From: Candidatus Eiseniibacteriota bacterium
GTDB lineage: Bacteria > Eisenbacteria > RBG-16-71-46 > CAIMUX01 > WJJG01
Length of the DNA: 12,642 nt
Direction of reading: 5' to 3'
Assembly (NCBI GenBank): GCA_016867695.1
Contig: VGIY01000046.1
Coordinates: forward strand, 1-12,642
Part shown: in pieces, positions 5,549-12,641 of the stretch
How positions within the stretch are numbered: position 1 is the stretch's first letter
Layout: every line of letters begins with the position of its first letter
Made by a program: the position numbers and the translations under genes
The notes under the pieces: generated by a model
What the model saw: the letters and a program-made list of their open reading frames with translations, nothing else
What the model was told of the DNA's origin: nothing
Database searches by the model: none

Positions 5549-6643
5549 ATGGCCAGGGCCAGAGTGGCGATTCTGCGGACCCGACCGGAGACGGTGATCG
5601 AGGACTACCGCCGGCTGGGGGAGTTGGCGGGCTTGAAGGGCGCGCTCGACCCGTCGGCGAAGACGATCCTCAAGGACAACATCACCTGGCACTTCGTCTT
5701 CCCGGGGGTGAACACGACGCCGTGGCAGCTCGAGGGGACGATCCTCGCCCTCCAGGACGCCGGGCATCGGGATCTCGTCGCCGTCCACAACCACACGGTG
5801 GTCACGATCGCGGAGCGGGGCGAGGAGGAGCTCAAGTTCACGCCGATCTACCGGCGCCACGGCATCCCGGTGCTCTACAATTATCGCGAGGACCACATGC
5901 GCTGGGTGCCCTTCCGCTCCAAGGTCCCGCTGCTGGCGCTGCCGAGGATCTTCGGCGACGAGGTGCGCATCCCCGACTTCTTCGTCGGCAAGAACATCGT
6001 CCACATGCCGACCGTGAAGACCCACGGCTACACGCAGTACACGGGCGCGCTAAAGAACGCTTTCGGCGGCCTGCTCAACATCAAGCGCCACTACACGCAC
6101 ACCTGGATCCACGAGACGCTCGTCGATCTGTTGGCCATCGGGCGCGAGATCCACCCCGGCATGTTCGCCACGATGGACGGCACGACGGCCGGCGCGGGCC
6201 CCGGGCCCCGCACCGTCGTCCCCCACGACAAGCACGTGATCCTCGCCTCCGCCGATCAGGTGGCGATCGACTCGGTCGCCGCGACGCTGATGGGCTTCGA
6301 CTGGAGCCGCCTGCCCTGCATCGCGCTGGCGCACGAACGCGGCCTGGGCGTCGGCGACCCCCGGGACATCGAGGTCGTCGGCGACGCCGACGCGGCGCAG
6401 GAGCGCTGGCGGTTCGACGTCGGCGTGAACCTGGCCACCGGCGTGGGCAGACTCCTCTGGTTCGATACGCCGCTCAAGAGACTGCAGCGGCTGCTCTTCC
6501 ACACCCCGCTCGTCGGCCTCTTCATTCTCGCCTCCGAGATGTACCACGACCGGATCTGGTATCCCGCGCGCGGGAAGCGCGTCGTGCGGCGCTGGCAGGA
6601 GCAGTCGCCCTGGGGGAGGCTCTTTTCCGCCTATCCGCAGTAG
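5549..6643 (+). CDS. DUF362 family protein without ferredoxin domain
   Basis: This is a 364-aa protein. ATG 5549 has GAGGAGG 5 nt upstream and begins MARARVAILRTRP, the usual first strand of the family. The diagnostic block HMPTVKTH...YTGALKNAFGG spans about residues 152-174, and the second block ADQVAIDSVAATLMGFD begins near 235; both are characteristic of DUF362. Many DUF362 proteins carry a C-terminal 4Fe-4S ferredoxin module. Here no CxxCxxC is present and the C-terminus instead has a hydrophobic stretch (LLFHTPLVGLFILASEMYHD) followed by basic residues, which may associate with the membrane. The biochemical role of the family is not established; iron-sulfur or cofactor-related roles are suggested only by neighbours in other genomes. 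It lies 217 bp upstream of the M14 gene, which has its own promoter candidate, so the two are probably separate units. Confidence 0.88.
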   Translation: MARARVAILRTRPETVIEDYRRLGELAGLKGALDPSAKTILKDNITWHFVFPGVNTTPWQLEGTILALQDAGHRDLVAVHNHTVVTIAERGEEELKFTPIYRRHGIPVLYNYREDHMRWVPFRSKVPLLALPRIFGDEVRIPDFFVGKNIVHMPTVKTHGYTQYTGALKNAFGGLLNIKRHYTHTWIHETLVDLLAIGREIHPGMFATMDGTTAGAGPGPRTVVPHDKHVILASADQVAIDSVAATLMGFDWSRLPCIALAHERGLGVGDPRDIEVVGDADAAQERWRFDVGVNLATGVGRLLWFDTPLKRLQRLLFHTPLVGLFILASEMYHDRIWYPARGKRVVRRWQEQSPWGRLFSAYPQ

Positions 6644-6672
6644 CTGTCCGGCGGAGCGCCTGACGCCTTGCG

Positions 6673-6687
6673 ACGGGCGACTCCCGT
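6673..6687 (+). terminator. Weak hairpin downstream of DUF362 gene
   Basis: ACGGG (6673-6677), a 5-nt loop and CCCGT (6683-6687) form a short stem 29 nt after the DUF362 stop codon, followed by TGT rather than a T-run. It is a possible transcript end, with low confidence. Confidence 0.25.
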
Positions 6688-6716
6688 TGTCGGGCGGGTG
6701 ACGGTTCATGACGAAC

Positions 6717-6760
6717 GCCGCCGCCGCCGGTCGCCGTCGGTCGCCGCCGCGGTCGGTCGT
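6717..6760. repeat. Low-complexity GCC / GGTCGCCG repeat tract
   Basis: A GCC triplet run is followed by two 10-mers differing at one base (GGTCGCCGTC at 6729-6738, GGTCGCCGCC at 6739-6748) and then GCGGTCGGTCG. It is non-coding and lies just upstream of the M14 promoter candidate. Confidence 0.5.
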
Positions 6761-6783
6761 TCCCGGCCGGGCCCCGGATGGGG

Positions 6784-6789
6784 TATACT
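6784..6789 (+). promoter_or_regulatory. -10 element for the M14 carboxypeptidase gene
   Basis: TATACT (5/6 to consensus) is the only AT-rich hexamer of this kind in the 217-bp gap. Upstream at an 18-bp spacer lies TTCCCG, a poor -35. The start would be near 6796, giving a leader of about 65 nt before ATG 6861. Confidence 0.4.
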
Positions 6790-6860
6790 CAAGGCGAGGA
6801 TGACCTCGGCGCACGGCAACGCGACCCGGGCGAAGACGGCCCGGGCCGGGGAGGCAAGGT

Positions 6861-8423
6861 ATGCGGTCGGGCGGAAGCGTTCGGATCCGGTTCGCGCTCA
6901 TCGGGGCCCTTCTCGCCGCGGGCGCGGCCGGGGAGGCCGCCTGGGCGCAGCCCGACCCGCGCTACTGGGATCTCGAGGAGGTCACGGCGCAGCTCGACGC
7001 CTGGGCGCTCGCCTACCCGCACATCTTCCACCGCGAGATCATCGGCCACACGCTGGTCGACCAGGAGCCGATCTGGGCGGTCAAGATCTCCGACAACGCC
7101 GCGCAGCCGGAGCCCGAGGCGCGCGTCCTGATCAAGGCGGCGATGCACGGCAACGAGGCCAACGGCACGAACGCGATCATGTTCATGCTCGATCGCCTGC
7201 TCACCCGCTACGGGCAGAGCCCCTACTACACGAACATGGTCGACAATCTCGAGATGTGGTTCGTCCCGATCCTGAACGTCGACGGCTTCAAGATCTGCTT
7301 CTCCGGCGGGCCCAACTGGAGCCTGTGGCGCAAGACCAAGCGGGACAACAACGGCGACGGCCAGTACACCTACCCCCACGACGGCGTCGATCCCAACCGC
7401 AACTGGGACTACCGCTGGCAGGAGTACGCGGAGACCAATCCCTCGAGCCTGCGCTACAAGGGGCCCTACCCCTGGTCCGAGCCGGAGATCGTCGTCATGC
7501 GCGACCTGATCCTGCGCGAGCGCCCCGTCCTCGTCATGGACCTCCACTCGCCCGACGTCCCCTCGATCGGCAACAAGATCTGGTGGGTCTGGTACGATCC
7601 GAGCAACGGCCAGTACAGCCCCGACGCGGACATCTTCCAGCCGATCTCGATCGCTCTGGGCAACCGCTGCGAGACGGAGACCTCGGGGGTCTACGTCAAC
7701 GGCAGCGGCCCCTCCTACAACGAGCTGCCCAAGGAGCAGTGCTGGGTCTACAAGAACACCGGCATCTGCGCCTTCCTGATGGAGATCTCGCTGCAGTACT
7801 GGTGGACGGGAGCGACCGTCGACACGATCGCCGCCCGCACCGGTCGCGGGCTCTTCTACCTGATGGAGCGCGCCCTGACGGGGCCGGGAGTGAAGGGCAT
7901 CGTCAGCAGCGCCGGCTCCGGCGCGCCGCTGCGGGCGCAGGTGGTCGTCAGCCAGGTCCACAGCCCGACGATCGGGCCGCGCCTGACCGAGGAGTCGTTC
8001 GGGCAGTACTGGCGGCTGCTCCTCTCGGGCAACTACACGGTGACCGCCTCGGCGCCCGGGCACCAGCCGCTGACCCAGAGCGCCTATGTCGGCTCGGGCG
8101 GCTGGACGACGCTGAACTTCGCCCTCCAGCCCGACCCCGCCTCCGGCGTCGAGGGGGATCTTTCCTCGCCGCGCCTTCTCTGGGCCGATGCGCCCCTGCG
8201 GGGCGGCGGCTCGGTCTACTTCCGCCTGGAGGAGCCGGGGCGCGTGTCGCTCCGGTTGCTCGATGCCACGGGCCGGCGGGTGGCCACGCTGCTCGACGGC
8301 GAGGTGGGCGCGGGCGTGCGCGCGGTGCCGGTGGGTGGAAGCCTGCCGTCGGGAAGCTACCTGCTGCTGCTGAAGGCGGATCCCGGAATCCGGGCCGCCG
8401 GCAGGGTCGTCTGGATCGAGTAG
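6861..8423 (+). CDS. Secreted M14 zinc carboxypeptidase with C-terminal Ig-like domains
   Basis: This is a 520-aa exported peptidase. ATG 6861 has GGGGAGG 6 nt upstream and starts a signal peptide (RIRF, FALIGALLAAGAAGEAAWA, cleavage near Ala29). The M14 core is complete. Zinc ligands are His96 and Glu99 in HGNE and His229 in DLHS. NVDG and DPNRNWDY (Asn179/Arg180) lie in the substrate pocket, and Glu308 in MEIS is the catalytic base. It should release C-terminal residues from peptides outside the cytoplasm. Residues about 350-425 (GVKGIVSSAGSGAPLRAQVVV...GNYTVTASAPGHQP) form a carboxypeptidase-regulatory-like beta-sandwich. The last 85 or so residues are a degenerate FlgD-like domain: VSLRLLDATGRRVATLLDGEVGAG and SGSYLLLLKA remain, but NPF and WDG motifs are missing. 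It converges on the LPS-kinase-like gene with a 41-bp gap. Confidence 0.93.
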   Translation: MRSGGSVRIRFALIGALLAAGAAGEAAWAQPDPRYWDLEEVTAQLDAWALAYPHIFHREIIGHTLVDQEPIWAVKISDNAAQPEPEARVLIKAAMHGNEANGTNAIMFMLDRLLTRYGQSPYYTNMVDNLEMWFVPILNVDGFKICFSGGPNWSLWRKTKRDNNGDGQYTYPHDGVDPNRNWDYRWQEYAETNPSSLRYKGPYPWSEPEIVVMRDLILRERPVLVMDLHSPDVPSIGNKIWWVWYDPSNGQYSPDADIFQPISIALGNRCETETSGVYVNGSGPSYNELPKEQCWVYKNTGICAFLMEISLQYWWTGATVDTIAARTGRGLFYLMERALTGPGVKGIVSSAGSGAPLRAQVVVSQVHSPTIGPRLTEESFGQYWRLLLSGNYTVTASAPGHQPLTQSAYVGSGGWTTLNFALQPDPASGVEGDLSSPRLLWADAPLRGGGSVYFRLEEPGRVSLRLLDATGRRVATLLDGEVGAGVRAVPVGGSLPSGSYLLLLKADPGIRAAGRVVWIE

Positions 8424-8426
8424 GCG

Positions 8427-8457
8427 GCGCGGCGACCCCTTCCCCGGACCGCCGCGC
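8427..8457. terminator. Shared hairpin between convergent M14 and kinase-like genes
   Basis: GCGCGGCG (8427-8434) and CGCCGCGC (8450-8457) form a perfect 8-bp stem with a 15-nt loop, filling most of the 41-bp gap between two stop codons facing each other. The position suggests a bidirectional terminator. There is no T-tract on either side. Confidence 0.5.
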
Positions 8458-8464
8458 GGGTCCG

Positions 8465-9175
8465 CTATCGGCTCCTCAGCCGGCGCTTGACCGCTCTGGC
8501 CGCGTGCACCCCCCGGTCGTAGGCGCCCGCGATGCGGTAGGCGAGTCCCCGGCGCCCGCCCAGGATGTCGATCGCCTCGGCCCCCGTCCCGCCGCCGACG
8601 CTGTTGCGCAGGCGGATGAGGTCGTGCGCCTCCAGGATCCCTCCCGGGATCCGGCGCCGCGGTTCGGCGTCGAGGATCCAGACCCGCTCGCCGTCCGCCA
8701 GGAAGTTGGCGATGTGAGCGTCTCCGTGCGCCCAGCCGAGGGCGTGGAGCCGGCGCAGCACGGCCGCGGCCGGCTGCAGATCGGAGGCCGTGCAGGGCCG
8801 GCCGGGCAGGTAGCGGTGGAACAGCCACGACTCGACGACCCCGCCGCAGCGGCGGCGCTCCAGGGCGCCGAGCGGCTCGGGGACGGGCAGCCCGGCGCTC
8901 CAGGCCTCCTCGAGGAAGCTGGCGATGCGAAAGGCGAGCCCGGGGCGGAAGAGCGTCGTCAGGCGGATCCAGCGGCGGCGGTCCTTGTGGCGCGGGGACT
9001 TGGCGACGAAGTCTTCGCCGGCGATGCGGAGCACGCCGACGAAGGAGCGCGGGTCGTCGCGGATCACGAGCCGGCAGAGCGGGGCGATGTCGTCGGCGAG
9101 CGCCAGTCGGGCGAGCGATCCGGCGTGCCGTTCCGGACCGAGGAGCGTCCAGCCGGCGGCGCGCCGGCGGATCAT
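8465..9175 (-). CDS. LPS core kinase-like protein (WaaY/RfaY-type kinase fold)
   Basis: This is a 236-aa protein starting at ATG 9175, which overlaps the stop of the upstream gene as ATGA. It has protein-kinase-fold features: FVAK with Lys59 as the likely ATP-anchoring Lys, the catalytic loop HGDAHIANFL (His150, Asp152, Asn157), and LDAEPRR with Asp169 in the place of the DFG metal-binding Asp. HGD rather than HRD, the small size and the HGDxHxxN spacing match small-molecule kinases of the LPS core heptose kinase group (RfaY/WaaY, InaA-like) more than Ser/Thr kinases. It would phosphorylate an inner-core sugar at the cytoplasmic face of the inner membrane. No membrane segment is seen, and the tail is very basic (RAVKRRLRSR). 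The substrate is inference; a phosphotransferase acting on another small molecule is the main alternative. Confidence 0.72.
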   Translation of the reverse strand: MIRRRAAGWTLLGPERHAGSLARLALADDIAPLCRLVIRDDPRSFVGVLRIAGEDFVAKSPRHKDRRRWIRLTTLFRPGLAFRIASFLEEAWSAGLPVPEPLGALERRRCGGVVESWLFHRYLPGRPCTASDLQPAAAVLRRLHALGWAHGDAHIANFLADGERVWILDAEPRRRIPGGILEAHDLIRLRNSVGGGTGAEAIDILGGRRGLAYRIAGAYDRGVHAARAVKRRLRSR

Positions 9176-10335
9176 GGCCGGGCCGGCTGGCGCACGCGGG
9201 CGAAGTAGACCTCGCCTGAAGGCGTGCCGTAGAGCAGCCCGGCGGTGCTGTCGGGCAGCGCGACGACATCCGGGCGCCCCTGGGTGCAGACGGCGGCGAC
9301 ATTGATCCCGCCGTGCCACTGCGACGGCAGGGCGGTGTCGGAGGCCGAGCGCAGCACGACCATGGAGTCGCCCGCCGAGTAGGCGACCCAGAAGAGCCCG
9401 CCGCCGCAATCGAGCGCCGGCATGCGCAGGTGCCTGGCCTCGCGGGCGACGGCGATCGCCCGTTCCCAGTTGTAGCCATGATTGAGCGAGGTCGAGCCGG
9501 CCACCTGATGGAGCTCGTTCTCGCAGATGACCAGCACCTGGTTGTCGCGCCTCGCCACGGCGTTGTGCGAGCCGCGCGCGGCGGCCAGGCGGATCGGGCG
9601 CTCATCCCTCCAGAAGAGCCCCTGATCGCCGCTGCCGCGCCAGGTCATGAAGGCGTTGCGCCGGTAGCAGAGGTCGACGATGTTGGCCCGTTCCGAGCGG
9701 GCGAAGAGGGCGGGGCCCTCGACGTCCCCGAACGCGAGCGTGTCGGGCGGCGCCCAGGTCGCTCCGCCGTCCGCAGAGCGCCGGTAGAGGATCGACCGGC
9801 CCTCCTCGCCGGCCGGGCGGACCAGATAGGCGAGGTGGACGGCCGGCCCCCCGGCGCTGTCGGGCGGCGAGGCGTCGGCCGCGAGCGAAACGATCGGGGC
9901 GCCGGCGGCGAGCGTGTCGATCCGCGGAACGCCCGGCGGGAAGCCGGAGGGCGCGGACGGCGCGGCGTCCGCCAGCGCGAGCCGGATGATCAGGATCCGA
10001 TCCTCGCGCGCGCCGAAGATGAGCGCCTCGTCCCCCGCGAGGACGAGCTCCGTGTCGCCCTCGCCGGCCGACAGGGGCAGCTCGGCCCAGCGGCGCCAGT
10101 CCTCGCCGCGGGCGCCGGCGCGATAGAGGACCGGCCGGCGGCTCTCGCCGTCGGTGACGAGCGCGACCAGGCCGTGCGCCGCCGACCAGGCGAGCCGGGT
10201 CGGCGGATAGAGGGGACGCGCATCGAGAGGGACGATGACCGGGACCGCCGGCCCGCCCCGGCCTCGGGCGCCGAGGAGGGCGGCTCCGGCGAGCAGGAGA
10301 AGCGGCAGGAGGCGCAGAGCTCTGATCGAGTGCAT
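9172..10335 (-). CDS. Exported Asp-box (sialidase/BNR-like) beta-propeller protein
   Basis: This is a 387-aa protein. The frame is open further upstream, but ATG 10335 is preferred: a promoter whose -10 ends 7 nt before it would start the mRNA at this ATG, and no ribosome binding site precedes either 10335 or the in-frame ATG at 10344. The N-terminus is a signal peptide or anchor (RALRLLPLLLLAGAALLGA). SADGGATW (187-194) is a canonical Asp-box. SGDQGLFW (ending Trp242), a degenerate LNHGYNW (Trp290) and SASDTALPSQW (Trp340) recur at steps of 48, 48 and 50 residues, as expected for blades of a beta-propeller. I see no sialidase catalytic RIP motif or Tyr/Glu pair that I can place, so hydrolase activity is not supported; it is more likely a binding or structural propeller outside the cytoplasm. 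It is the first gene of a translationally coupled pair with the kinase-like gene. Confidence 0.78.
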   Translation of the reverse strand: MHSIRALRLLPLLLLAGAALLGARGRGGPAVPVIVPLDARPLYPPTRLAWSAAHGLVALVTDGESRRPVLYRAGARGEDWRRWAELPLSAGEGDTELVLAGDEALIFGAREDRILIIRLALADAAPSAPSGFPPGVPRIDTLAAGAPIVSLAADASPPDSAGGPAVHLAYLVRPAGEEGRSILYRRSADGGATWAPPDTLAFGDVEGPALFARSERANIVDLCYRRNAFMTWRGSGDQGLFWRDERPIRLAAARGSHNAVARRDNQVLVICENELHQVAGSTSLNHGYNWERAIAVAREARHLRMPALDCGGGLFWVAYSAGDSMVVLRSASDTALPSQWHGGINVAAVCTQGRPDVVALPDSTAGLLYGTPSGEVYFARVRQPARP

Positions 10336-10342
10336 GGGGGGC

Positions 10343-10371
10343 ATTCTAGCGACCCGTGTCGTGTGCGGCAA
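10343..10371 (-). promoter_or_regulatory. Sigma70-type promoter giving a probable leaderless mRNA
   Basis: On the minus strand TTGCCG (10371-10366), a 17-bp spacer and TAGAAT (10348-10343) form a good promoter. The next seven bases are GCCCCCC and then the ATG at 10335-10333, so the expected start site coincides with, or sits one base before, the start codon. No Shine-Dalgarno sequence is present, consistent with leaderless translation. Confidence 0.6.
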
Positions 10372-10576
10372 GGTACAGCGGATGCATGTGGGGAGCGGAT
10401 CTGAGCGGAGGGGATGACCGGCCGGCTCCGGGGATCGGTCCGGCCCGGCCTGCCGATCCCCCGCGCGGGCGCGAGGCTCACGGGGCCGGCGGCGGGGGCG
10501 ACCGAGCCCGGGCCGCGGCAGGGGCGCCGCCCGCCCTGCGCGCAAGCCGGTGAGGCGTTTCTCCGCCGCCAGGCAA

Positions 10577-10617
10577 CGGGGCGATCCCCTCTCCGGCCGG
10601 AGAGGAGGATCGCCCCG
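10577..10617 (-). terminator. Long near-perfect hairpin downstream of the C25 gene
   Basis: The left arm 10577-10596 and the right arm 10597-10617 pair over 20 bp with a single bulged A at 10606. The centre is a CCGGCCGG palindrome, so the loop is minimal. It starts about 30 nt after the C25 stop codon and is by far the strongest stem in the window. No T-run follows on the minus strand (GTTGCC), so the mechanism may be RNA 3'-end protection or termination without a U-tract. Confidence 0.65.
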
Positions 10618-10646
10618 CAGATTCCGGGCCCGACCTCGTGCCTAGC

Positions 10647-12641
10647 CTAGCGAGTGAGCACCATCTTGCGCGTCTCGGTCACGCCGGGGGCCTCGAAGCG
10701 GTAGAAGTAGACGCCCGAGCCGGCCGCCGCGCCCTGGTCGTCGCGGCCGTCCCACAGCGCGTAGTGCTGGCCGGGGCCGACCGGCCCGTCGAGCAGCGTC
10801 CGCACGGCGCGCCCCGCGGGATCGAAGACGCGCAGCTGCACGCGGCCCTTCTCCGGCAGGACGAAGCGGATCGTCGTCTGCGGGTGGAAGGGGTTGGGCT
10901 GGTTCTGCGCCAGCGTCGGGTAGAGCGCGACCGGAGCGGCCTCGTCGGCGGCGGAGGGATCGGAGCCGGTGCCGACGAACTCCACCTCGTCGACGTACCA
11001 GCCCTCGCGCACGTCGGCCCCATCGGAGCCGAAGCGGAAGCGGAACTGCGCCGTGCCCTCCTGGTCGAGGACCTCGAAGACCGCCTCCGCCCAGTTGATG
11101 TTGCCCGAGTAGACCGGCGTCTCGGCGGGGAAGGGCCCCGGCGTCCCACCGGCGCGGATGCGATAGGGGTAGTCCCCCAGCGGCGTGATCGGCTGCCACG
11201 CCCCGCCGTCGATCGACATCTCGACCCGCCCGCCGTCGTAGCAGTAGCCCGGGTAGCTGTTGCTGGTCTCCGCCTGCATCCAGTGACGGAAGCGCAGGAA
11301 GCAGGTCTGGCGCAGGCCGAGGGGCTCGGTGATCAGCGCCCCGTCGGCCAGGTTGGCGTAGCTGCCCGAGCCGGTGTCTCCGAACTTCCAGCTGTAGGCT
11401 CCGCCCGGCGTGAAGTTGCGTGTCGTCGAGCGGTGCCACTGGTTGGCGAAGCCGGGCGTGACGACCGCTGTCGACCAGGCTCCGGGGCCCGCCTCCATGT
11501 CGTCGTAGAAGCCGCCCACGGGGATCGAGAAGCCGGCCGAGGCGTGTTGCTGCCAGTCGGCGCTGATCACCAGGCCGGCGGCCAGGATCTCCGGATCGGG
11601 GCAGTAGGGCGCGATCTGGATCTCGAAGGGCGCGGCCAGGTCGGCCTGGCCTCCCGCCGGCAGCAGGGCCAGCGTCGACTGCCCCTGGGAGACCGTCACC
11701 CAGGGGCTGCTGACGTGCAGCGCGGCGACCAGGTTCGTCGCCTCCACGCCGCCGGTATTGCCGAGGGTGGCCACGAGCAGCACCGTCTCGCCCGGGTCGG
11801 CGCGGCCGTTGCCGTCGCCGCCGGCCGTGTCGTCGATCGTGTAGCGGACGAAGGTCATCTGCGGCGCCAGAACCTGGATCGTGAACTGCTTCTCCCAGAC
11901 GACGCGCTCGTCGGCCTCGATCAGGGCGGTGAAGGCCAGGGTGTGGCCGTTCGGACAGTCCGGCGAGAGGACCAGGTCGTAGTCCTCCTCGCAGGGTCGC
12001 ACCTCGCCGGGCCGCAGCAGGCCGAAGGTCTCGAAGTCGTCGGTGATCTCGACCAGGGGGTCGTCGCAGGAGATCGTCGCCCGCACGTTGAGCGCGTCCT
12101 CGCTGCCCACGTTGCGCAGCAGCAAGACGAGTTCGATCGTCTCGCCGGCGCCGGCGCTGCCGTCGCCGTTGCCGAAGCTGCCGCCCGACTGATCGTCGTC
12201 GATCGAGCAGCCGGCGACGACCAGGTAGGGGCCGTCGGGGGGGATGATCGGGATCGTCTCGTCGTAGCGAAAGCGGTTGGCCTTGGTGACGACGACGCGC
12301 AGCTCGCCCGGCTCGGACTGCGGCGTGACCTGGATCACCTGCGGGAAGCCGGTCGCGTCGGCCACGCCGACGATCTCCCCGCCGACGGTCAGGGCGATGA
12401 CCGCGCCCGCCTCGGCCTGCGCCGTGAAGTTGTCGACGTCAGTGAAGAGGACGTCGTCGTGGGCGACGAACATCGCCTGCGGCACCTCCGAGTACATGGT
12501 GATGAAGGCGTCGCCGTGGTGATGGAAGAGGTGATAGGTGACCCGCTTGTCTCCCGAGTTGTAGGGCCAGCTGCTGGCGTGGAGATAGTGCTTGCCCGAG
12601 GCCTGGGCGAAGCAGGGGCGCAGGTCGTTCGGCCCCGCGTT
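10647..12641 (-). CDS. Gingipain-like C25 peptidase, C-terminal 664 residues (start outside window)
   Basis: The frame is open at the window edge and ends at TAG 10649-10647. Visible residues 1-50 (YLHASSWPYNS, HLFHHHGDAFITMYSEVP) and the following Ig-like stretch to about residue 135 match the region after the catalytic domain in peptidase C25 / gingipain proteins. The catalytic His/Cys lie upstream, outside the window. Two CARDB-like beta domains follow (about 145-258 and 268-386), each opening with an acidic Gly-rich loop before GET (GNGDGSAGAGET and GDGNGRADPGET), possibly calcium-binding. Next is a MAM/immune-inhibitor-A-like domain (about 387-605; DDMEAGPGAW...WYVDEVEF). The last 85 or so residues are a canonical FlgD-like domain: NQPNPF, WDGRDDQG, SGVYFYRF, ending KMVLTR. 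It is an extracellular Cys-peptidase-type protein, probably delivered by a sorting system that reads its C-terminus. The catalytic call depends on sequence not seen here. Confidence 0.85.
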   Translation of the reverse strand, partial: NAGPNDLRPCFAQASGKHYLHASSWPYNSGDKRVTYHLFHHHGDAFITMYSEVPQAMFVAHDDVLFTDVDNFTAQAEAGAVIALTVGGEIVGVADATGFPQVIQVTPQSEPGELRVVVTKANRFRYDETIPIIPPDGPYLVVAGCSIDDDQSGGSFGNGDGSAGAGETIELVLLLRNVGSEDALNVRATISCDDPLVEITDDFETFGLLRPGEVRPCEEDYDLVLSPDCPNGHTLAFTALIEADERVVWEKQFTIQVLAPQMTFVRYTIDDTAGGDGNGRADPGETVLLVATLGNTGGVEATNLVAALHVSSPWVTVSQGQSTLALLPAGGQADLAAPFEIQIAPYCPDPEILAAGLVISADWQQHASAGFSIPVGGFYDDMEAGPGAWSTAVVTPGFANQWHRSTTRNFTPGGAYSWKFGDTGSGSYANLADGALITEPLGLRQTCFLRFRHWMQAETSNSYPGYCYDGGRVEMSIDGGAWQPITPLGDYPYRIRAGGTPGPFPAETPVYSGNINWAEAVFEVLDQEGTAQFRFRFGSDGADVREGWYVDEVEFVGTGSDPSAADEAAPVALYPTLAQNQPNPFHPQTTIRFVLPEKGRVQLRVFDPAGRAVRTLLDGPVGPGQHYALWDGRDDQGAAAGSGVYFYRFEAPGVTETRKMVLTR

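Larger units (their letters stand above)
10336..10646. other. Intergenic region (311 bp) between C25 gene end and beta-propeller gene start
   Basis: It holds the leaderless promoter at its left end and the long hairpin 10577-10617 at its right end. The middle (about 10375-10570) is very GC-rich with no gene or motif I can support. Both flanking genes are on the minus strand. Confidence 0.5.

Noticed and set aside
6668..9208. 846-codon open frame on the plus strand
   Set aside because: It overlaps the M14 gene in another frame and has low-complexity Arg/Asp/Gln/Leu content. No motif is recognisable.
6789..9605. 938-codon open frame on the minus strand
   Set aside because: It runs antisense through the M14 gene, whose catalytic motifs are all in the + frame, and the translation is Arg/Pro/Ala-rich without domains. 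Long antisense frames are expected at this GC content.
10356..10650. Short plus-strand frames between the propeller and C25 genes
   Set aside because: They cross the promoter and the strong hairpin and show only low-complexity Arg/Gly/Pro content.
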